A DNA stretch of 38,528 nt. Source: CBFGWV01 sp965652545 (GTDB lineage: Bacteria; Pseudomonadota; Gammaproteobacteria; Competibacterales; Competibacteraceae). Both the position numbers and the translations under genes were made by a program. Of this stretch, positions 33,555 through 38,528 are shown piece after piece. The notes under the pieces were generated by a model. It had not been told where the DNA came from. It ran no database searches and saw nothing but the letters and a program-made list of their open reading frames with translations. The stretch's first letter is position 1. Every line of letters begins with the position of its first letter. The stretch is from NCBI GenBank assembly GCA_965652545.1, contig CBFGWV010000019.1, forward strand, positions 1 to 38,528, written 5' to 3'.

Positions 33555-34301
33555 TCAGTTGCTCTGCGATTCCGACTGCGGCCCCATGCTGCGCGGGGCT
33601 GTCGGTGCCGGGCTGGTGCCCTCGAGCGCCAAGCCCTCACGCGCGGCGAAATCGGCCAGGGCCTGGTCCGCAAGCGCCAACTGTTCGGACTCCTGGAGGA
33701 TGACGCCAGTCATGTCCACGGAGTCGCGCGCGATCCGCGCCCGTCCGGCGGCCTTGGTGCGTTCCTCCTCGACCATCTCGTGCAGGCGGTTCAAGGTGTC
33801 GCCGGAGCCACCGATCTCGGTCACCATGCCGGCGGCCATCTCATGCATCTCGGCCATCGCCTGATTCATACGCATGTCGTTGAGCGCGCCCTTGAGCGAT
33901 TCGATTTTGGCGCGGGCAGCGTTGATCGCCACATCGCGAGCCTTGATGAGGTTCTGGTAGGAATTCTCGGCCTGCTCCAACTGGCGGCGATTTTCCTCGA
34001 GCTCCCGTTCGATGGTCTGCAAGCGTAAGGCATGTTGGCCGGCGGCCTGCTTGTTACCGGCGCGCAGGTGGGCGGTGGTGCGGGCGCGAACGTCGCGCTC
34101 GTCGGCCTCCAGCTTGCGCACCTGCCCCATCAGCCGCTCGGCAAGACCCGCATGTGCGGCCAGCCCCTGATTGAAGCTCGCGACCTGCTTGCGCAGGTTC
34201 TCCTGCTCGAGCTCCAGCAGCGCCTCGGGGTTGCGTCGCTCCAGATCCTTGATGAACAGGCTTAAGAATCCTTTGAATAGATTGGCTATGCGGCTGAACA
34301 C
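33555..34301 (-). CDS. pspA: PspA/IM30-family membrane-stress protein
   Basis: From GTG 34301, with AAGGGGGGAG upstream, the product is 248 aa. The N-terminus FSRIANLFKGFLSLFIKDLE is an amphipathic helix like the membrane-binding helix of PspA/Vipp1. It is followed by long charged coiled-coil helices (about 30-200). The longer frame to 34460 has an unrelated N-terminus and no ribosome site. PspA proteins polymerise on stressed inner membranes; this copy is more divergent than E. coli PspA. It opens a four-gene unit with an AAA+ ATPase, a membrane coiled-coil protein and an SBP/OmpA fusion. PspB, PspC and PspF are absent. Confidence 0.82.
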   Translation of the reverse strand: MFSRIANLFKGFLSLFIKDLERRNPEALLELEQENLRKQVASFNQGLAAHAGLAERLMGQVRKLEADERDVRARTTAHLRAGNKQAAGQHALRLQTIERELEENRRQLEQAENSYQNLIKARDVAINAARAKIESLKGALNDMRMNQAMAEMHEMAAGMVTEIGGSGDTLNRLHEMVEEERTKAAGRARIARDSVDMTGVILQESEQLALADQALADFAAREGLALEGTSPAPTAPRSMGPQSESQSN

Positions 34302-34607
34302 AGTGGGCTCCCCCCTTGGTGCGCTCGACAGATGGACCGGATTATGACCGAGCCGGTCGCCGGCCGGTACCAATCCGTCATTGCCTCGCCTCGAAACGCC
34401 AATCGGTTGCAGATGACGGCCAACCAGCAAGGGCATTTTGATATAGACGCTATCAATCATTTCACATACCAGAAACCGCTATGGACTTGCCGCCAAATAT
34501 GTACTTGACCGGATAGATAGATAACCTATATCGTCCCTGCGCCCTCCATACGGAGGCGTAGTACGGTTTCAGGCAGTCCGACAGGCATGCAATATAAGGA
34601 GATATTG
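34302..34607. other. 306-bp divergent intergenic region between pspA and the antirestriction gene
   Basis: No gene is supported here. The pspA-proximal part is GC-rich; the right half (about 34435-34600) is clearly richer in AT than the surroundings. A TTGATA/TATCAA inverted repeat with a 7-bp spacer lies at 34438-34456 and is a weak operator candidate for either gene. A plausible plus-strand promoter is listed separately. No sigma-54 site of the kind that drives classical pspA operons was recognised. Confidence 0.6.
34505..34532 (+). promoter_or_regulatory. Candidate sigma-70 promoter of the antirestriction gene
   Basis: TTGACC (34505-34510) and TATATC (34527-34532) are separated by 16 bp and match the -35 and -10 consensus at five and four of six positions. 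Transcription would start near 34539, about 70 nt before the ATG. The spacer contains GATAGATAGATA, a short tandem tetranucleotide repeat. Confidence 0.5.
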
Positions 34608-35048
34608 ATGATCGGCACGCAATCATCGGCCAATTCAGTCGTCGTGACCTCGGTAGCCCCCGCCTCCCCCGCCACGTTTTCCATGCATTTCGGCGCACGC
34701 CATGCGGACCATATCCACGGCGCCATTACGGACTACTTCGAGAGTCTGTGCGGCAGCGCCGACACCCAGGGGTGGGAGGTCCACAACCTGTCCAACGGCG
34801 GGGTGTTCATGTGCCCGGCCGGCAACCCCGAGAGCGCGCTGAGAGTCGTGCGCAATGGCGTAACCTCGGACATCAGTCCACAGGCAGCCGGCATTCTGGC
34901 CTGCCTCTGCACCTACAGCGCGTGGCTGGGCATCACCGGCAACCGCGCATTCGCCTTCCACTACGAGCGTGTACGCGACTACGCCGCCGGCTTGCCGGAG
35001 TCGACCGTCATCCTGCGTGCCATCGATCAACAACCCTTCAGCTTCTGA
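34608..35048 (+). CDS. ArdB/KlcA-type antirestriction protein
   Basis: From ATG 34608, with an AAGGAG ribosome site 6 nt upstream, the product is 146 aa, the family's usual size. The ATG at 34587 lies before that site and is not needed. Family hallmarks are FGARHADHIHGAITDYFESL, WEVHNLSNGGVFMCPAG, the DISPQAAGILACLCTYSAW block and a C-terminal FHYERVRDYAAGLPESTVILRAID. ArdB/KlcA proteins protect incoming DNA from type I restriction and are usually carried by plasmids and integrative elements. Its presence alone between chromosomal housekeeping genes, in an AT-richer patch, suggests a relic or cargo of a mobile element. No transposase, integrase or attachment site is visible nearby. Confidence 0.85.
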   Translation: MIGTQSSANSVVVTSVAPASPATFSMHFGARHADHIHGAITDYFESLCGSADTQGWEVHNLSNGGVFMCPAGNPESALRVVRNGVTSDISPQAAGILACLCTYSAWLGITGNRAFAFHYERVRDYAAGLPESTVILRAIDQQPFSF

Positions 35049-35121
35049 GCGCATGCGCGCAGGCCACCCCAATCTGTGGCAGGCTCTTTATCTTGCGACT
35101 CAACGCGTGCATTCGGCCCCC

Positions 35122-35625
35122 ATGAACGAACCGGCCCGCTCTCTTGCTCTTGTGGCCATTACCTTCGCACTGCTGCTTGGCGCGATGTGGTGGGCCTTCG
35201 ACGGCCTGCTCGACAACCGCAGCAACCCCAACCGACATATCGTCGCCAACCTCAGCGGACCGGCGGAGATCGAACTGCGCCGCGGGCCAGGCGGCCACTA
35301 CCGCGTGCCCGGCACCATCAATGGCCAGAATGTGGCCTTTCTGGTCGACACCGGCGCCAGCGATGTGGTCGTGCCCGAGCGCCTCGCCGAGCGTTTGGGC
35401 CTGACGAAGCAGGCACCGGTCACCGTCTCCACGGCCGGAGGCCGGGTTACCGCCCACCTCACCCGTATCGACCGGATCATGGTCGGCGGCATCGCGATGG
35501 AGAACATCGGCGGCGTGATCAACCCGGCCGCCGATGATGACGAAGTGCTCCTGGGCATGTCGTTTCTTCGTCATCTGGAAATGCGTCAGGCGAATGATCG
35601 GCTGATGTTGCGGGTGCCGGACTAG
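35122..35625 (+). CDS. Retropepsin-like, membrane-anchored clan AA aspartic protease
   Basis: The product is 167 aa from ATG 35122, with no strong ribosome site. One N-terminal transmembrane helix (about 8-28, LALVAITFALLLGAMWWAFDGLL) is followed by a single retropepsin domain with the catalytic motif FLVDTGASDVVVPERLAERLGL and the later segment LLGMSFLRHLEMRQANDRLML. One catalytic Asp per chain means it must dimerise. This matches the TIGR02281-type periplasm-facing proteases common in proteobacteria. Substrates are unknown. The longer frame to 34969 overlaps the antirestriction gene and is unsupported. Confidence 0.85.
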   Translation: MNEPARSLALVAITFALLLGAMWWAFDGLLDNRSNPNRHIVANLSGPAEIELRRGPGGHYRVPGTINGQNVAFLVDTGASDVVVPERLAERLGLTKQAPVTVSTAGGRVTAHLTRIDRIMVGGIAMENIGGVINPAADDDEVLLGMSFLRHLEMRQANDRLMLRVPD

Positions 35626-35645
35626 CAGGCCAGCCGCCAAGGTCA

Positions 35646-35759
35646 GCCATCCGGGTCGGGCGGATCCTGAGCAGACCGTTGGCAGCAGGGATGCTGCCGT
35701 CGAGCGCACATGGATGTGTTCACAGCGGGTCTGATCAGGATCCACCCAACCCGGATGGC
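35646..35759. repeat. 114-bp cruciform-forming inverted repeat
   Basis: Two 32-bp arms (35646-35677 and 35728-35759) are inverted copies with 29 of 32 positions identical. Each has GCCATCCGGGT at its outer end and GGATCCTGA near the middle. The 50-bp centre holds a perfect 7-bp hairpin (GGCAGCA-GGGA-TGCTGCC, 35681-35698) and a small CACAT/ATGTG hairpin (35707-35718). It fills the gap between two convergent genes, the protease gene and the DUF3482 gene. It lacks a T-tract, so it is not a typical terminator. A REPIN- or MITE-like element is the best guess. I saw no second copy in this window. Confidence 0.8.
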
Positions 35760-35780
35760 GGGGTCTCAGCACCCACCCCC

Positions 35781-37142
35781 TCAACCCCCGACAACCTCCC
35801 GCACAGCACGTCGAACGCTTGCCACAATCCATTCCGGCGCCCCGTCCTCGCCATCGTTCAGCCGCGACCAATCCGGATGGGCGCGGGCCTTGCGCACCGC
35901 CTGGCGCAGGGCGTCAGACGGCCAGCCTTTTGCATCGCCAGCCACGATGACATCGTGGCTGGCATGCCCGCGATGAATCAGGGTATCCAGCAACCACACC
36001 GCCCGTGCCGCGAGCGCGGCCAGCACCGGCTCGTCCAGGGCCAGGAGACGATGGCCGCGCAGCCGGTCCAGCAGCGGACGCCCCAGGTGCTCAGTGGCGC
36101 TCCAGGCCGCCCCTAAGCCGGCACCGAGCGCGGCTGCGGCCCCCAGGGTCAACCCACCGGTCACCGCATCCACCGCAAGCCCGGCCATCCCACCGGCAGC
36201 CGCCGCCGAGCCCGTCTTGATGCCGAGGACCTTCAGCGTCTCGGGGTCGAACAAGTCGGCACTCCAGCGCCCATCCTCCAAGGGCAGTTCGGGCGGACGG
36301 TATAGATCGAGTTCGAAGCGAAACACCGACAGCACCGTATCCACATAGCGTTGTTCGGCGCGGCGGACGCGATCGCGCAATTCCATCTGCCCGGCGTCGA
36401 GGTCCCCGCCGGCGGCCACCCGCAGCCGGCAACCGGCAGCGTCGATGAGCAACTCCGCCGCTGCGCGGCAGGCGGCGGCAATGACCGCCTCGCGCTCGCG
36501 CTCGCGCGCCTCCAGTAGATCCATGAGGTGTCGCCGCTGCGGTTCGAGAACCAACGCGAGCTTCTCGAACAAGCGGTGCTCGGCACGATAGTCGAGCACG
36601 ACGGTGTCGAACTCGGCCAGCACGTGCAGCCCGAGACGGGCGAGTTGTTCGCGCCACGTATCCGGCCGGGCCTCGCGACTGGCGATGAAATTGAGCACCG
36701 GCATCACCGGCTTGCCGCAATGGGCCAGCAGACGCAACTCGTCGCGGTGCTTGGCCAGCACCGGCTCGCGCGCATCGACTACGTACAAGGCCGCATCGGA
36801 GCGGCGGAGCTGGCGCAGGACCTTGGCTTCCTGCTCATAGCGGCCGTGGTCGTGATCGCCAGCCAGAAAGGCGTCGACCAGGGCCACGGGGTCGGGAAAC
36901 TCGCCGGGTACCGTCTTGAGGTAGTCGGCCAGCCCGATCGCGTCTTCAAGGCCGGGCGTATCGTACAAGGCCAAGGCCGGGCGACCGTCCACCAACAGGG
37001 CGGAGCCGGCTACATCGCGCGTCGTGGCCGGCCGGTCCGAGACCTCGCCGAACCCGCTGTCACGAGTCAGCGTGCGCAGCAGCGAGGTCTTGCCCGTATT
37101 GGTATGGCCGACCACGGCCAACTGCACCGCCGCCGCACTCAT
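35781..37142 (-). CDS. DUF3482 P-loop GTPase
   Basis: This 453-aa protein starts at ATG 37142, which overlaps the DUF2868 stop as ATGA. The N-terminal GTPase domain has G1 GHTNTGKT (12-19), a DTPGLED G3 motif and VLNFI near the expected G4 position, where the canonical NKxD is not obvious. The C-terminal half contains a Gly/Ala-rich hydrophobic stretch (SAAAAGGMAGLAVDAVTGGLTLGAAAALGAGLGAAW) that may insert into membrane. DUF3482 GTPases are usually encoded beside a DUF2868 membrane protein, as here. The function of the pair is not established. Confidence 0.88.
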   Translation of the reverse strand: MSAAAVQLAVVGHTNTGKTSLLRTLTRDSGFGEVSDRPATTRDVAGSALLVDGRPALALYDTPGLEDAIGLADYLKTVPGEFPDPVALVDAFLAGDHDHGRYEQEAKVLRQLRRSDAALYVVDAREPVLAKHRDELRLLAHCGKPVMPVLNFIASREARPDTWREQLARLGLHVLAEFDTVVLDYRAEHRLFEKLALVLEPQRRHLMDLLEAREREREAVIAAACRAAAELLIDAAGCRLRVAAGGDLDAGQMELRDRVRRAEQRYVDTVLSVFRFELDLYRPPELPLEDGRWSADLFDPETLKVLGIKTGSAAAAGGMAGLAVDAVTGGLTLGAAAALGAGLGAAWSATEHLGRPLLDRLRGHRLLALDEPVLAALAARAVWLLDTLIHRGHASHDVIVAGDAKGWPSDALRQAVRKARAHPDWSRLNDGEDGAPEWIVASVRRAVREVVGG

Positions 37143-38512
37143 GCCTGCGCCTCCGGCCAATCATGGCGAACACCGCTGACACCGGTGCGCCGCGCCAACG
37201 CCTGCCAGTCCGCCTCGCGCTGGGTGCGGGCGGCGTCGCCACGCGCCTGGAGCGTGACATAGTCACCCAGGACCAGTTCGGCCGGAACGCCGGCCGCACG
37301 AACCACATCGGCGATGAACCGCTCCGTGCCCCGGTCCGGCGTTGCCGTCGCCCGCACGGCGATCAGCACGCGCGCCAGCGGATGTGCCCGCAGATCAGCC
37401 AGCACGCCGGCGCGGCTGGCGGCATCGTCGACCACACCCAGCCAGCGAAGCGTCGGATTCGTCGGCGGCGTCATAGGCTCACCCCACTCCACCGCCAGCG
37501 CTCCGGTATCGCCGCTGCCCGCGAGCGATGCGTTCGGGGTCGGCGTTAATGCCGGCGCACGCGGAGCCGGGTCGCGGATACCGAGCTCGATATGGTCCGG
37601 CGCCAAGCGTGCACGTAAACGGGCGAAGCCCGGCAGGCTGGCATCGCTGCCCAGGCCGCGCAAAGCACGCCAAGCCAGGACGACACATGCGACCGATGCA
37701 ATCAGCCGCGGCAGCACACCGTAGACAAACATAGCCGCCAGCAACCACAGCCCCCAGCCTTCCCGCGCACGCTGCGCCGCATCGCCGACCACAGGCAGCG
37801 TGTCGGCGCCGGGCACACCCAGCAGGGCCGGACCGGCGGACAGCACACGGGCGAGGGTCGTCAGCGCATCCGGCGACAGCACGGTCGTCGTCCACGCCAG
37901 CGCGTAAGCCTTGAGTGAAAACAGCAGCGCCGTGGCGATCAGCGCGGCCAGGGCGAAGCACAACCAGGCCAGGTGCGCGACACTGCCCAGCAGCCACCGT
38001 CCTGGGCGACCGCCGGTCAGCAATGCCAGAGCATCCAGGCTGGGGTCGCGACGTTCGGTGGACTCGGCCACCGCCAGACGCCGCCACAACAGACGGGCCA
38101 GTCGCCCCAGCCCCGGTGCCGCGCGCGCACTGACCGGCATCAGCAACAGCCAGGCCAGGAGCATGGCCAGATTCAACCCGACCAGGCTGGCCAGCAACAG
38201 CGGCAGGCTCACCGGCGGGGCCGTACCCAGCGCCGCCACGGCCGCCCCGGCCCCGGCCAGGGTGGCGAGTAGGCAGATCGCACCCACCGCGAGTACACCG
38301 GCACGCAGCACCCGGGCCAACGCCCGGCTGAGTTCGGGCGTCTGCGGCAGGTGGCCGGCACGCACCCGCACCTTTCGCATGAAGTCGCCGCCGTCGCGGC
38401 GCGCGGCGTCATCCGCCTGCGGGGTGTCCGGCGGGAACCCGTCGGCCTCCTCGCGCACACGTACGAGGTCGGTCAGCAGGCGGTGAAAGAGACCATCGGG
38501 ATCGGTAGGCAT
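37139..38512 (-). CDS. DUF2868 membrane protein, possibly incomplete at the window edge
   Basis: From ATG 38512 the product is 457 aa. A GTG lies four codons upstream at 38524, and the frame stays open to the window end, so the true start may lie outside. It has four clear hydrophobic segments (VLAVGAICLLATLAGAGAAVAAL; LPLLLASLVGLNLAMLLAWLLLM; WLLGSVAHLAWLCFALAALIATALLF; LWLLAAMFVYGVLPRLIASVACVVLAW) and a soluble C-terminal domain of about 170 residues. It is the partner of the DUF3482 GTPase and overlaps it by 4 bp. The role is unknown; tethering the GTPase to the inner membrane is an inference. Confidence 0.82.
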   Translation of the reverse strand: MPTDPDGLFHRLLTDLVRVREEADGFPPDTPQADDAARRDGGDFMRKVRVRAGHLPQTPELSRALARVLRAGVLAVGAICLLATLAGAGAAVAALGTAPPVSLPLLLASLVGLNLAMLLAWLLLMPVSARAAPGLGRLARLLWRRLAVAESTERRDPSLDALALLTGGRPGRWLLGSVAHLAWLCFALAALIATALLFSLKAYALAWTTTVLSPDALTTLARVLSAGPALLGVPGADTLPVVGDAAQRAREGWGLWLLAAMFVYGVLPRLIASVACVVLAWRALRGLGSDASLPGFARLRARLAPDHIELGIRDPAPRAPALTPTPNASLAGSGDTGALAVEWGEPMTPPTNPTLRWLGVVDDAASRAGVLADLRAHPLARVLIAVRATATPDRGTERFIADVVRAAGVPAELVLGDYVTLQARGDAARTQREADWQALARRTGVSGVRHDWPEAQA

Positions 38513-38528
38513 ACAGGTGCCCACTATA

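Overview
The window is GC-rich, densely packed proteobacterial DNA and most likely chromosomal. Several features suggest a gammaproteobacterium from a saline or marine habitat: an ectoine-hydrolase-like gene, an imelysin/di-haem iron operon preceded by a Fur box, a long DUF349 repeat protein, a retropepsin-like membrane protease and a DUF2868/DUF3482 pair. That assignment is inference. I saw no rRNA, tRNA, CRISPR array or insertion sequence.

Layout. 206-2579 (+): two tandem M24-fold hydrolases, the second DoeA/EutD-like (ectoine hydrolase), behind a perfect 16-bp palindrome. 2766-17231: a non-flagellar type III secretion system (T3SS). Its units are sctV-sctN-sctO (+), converging with sctC(N-terminal part)-sctD-54 aa gene-sctI-sctJ-sctK-sctL (-), plus sctQ-R-S-T-U (-) and an acidic 160-aa orphan (-) with its own strong terminator. 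17385-23521 (-): a five-gene iron operon (imelysin, two di-haem DUF1111 proteins, DUF1513, second imelysin), divergent from an unknown 122-aa gene with a Fur box between them. 24113-28406 (+): DUF349 protein, HAD phosphatase and an orphan TRAP binding protein. 28562-29323 (+): a response regulator with an unrecognised C-terminal domain. 29310-34301 (-): a four-gene unit of PspA, an AAA+ ATPase, a membrane coiled-coil protein and a solute-binding/OmpA fusion. 34608-35625 (+): an ArdB/KlcA-type antirestriction gene and a retropepsin-like protease. 35646-35759: a long imperfect inverted repeat. 35781-38524 (-): a DUF3482 GTPase and DUF2868 membrane protein at the window edge.

The T3SS is the most unusual part. 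It has the export apparatus (R, S, T, U, V), ATPase complex (N, L, O, K, Q) and rings (J, D), but departs from the standard plan. SctU has no NPTH autocleavage motif. The secretin is only a 259-aa N-terminal piece, like NolW/RhcC1 of rhizobia, and carries a DUF4124-like motif. No SctP ruler, gatekeeper, translocator or standard needle gene is recognisable. A 54-aa ORF with a strong ribosome site and a following hairpin occupies the likely pilin/needle slot.

The second candidate system is the PspA/AAA+/coiled-coil/SBP-OmpA operon, whose genes overlap or nearly abut. It looks like a membrane-stress module that links a PspA scaffold and an ATPase to a periplasmic ligand-sensing, cell-wall-anchored protein.
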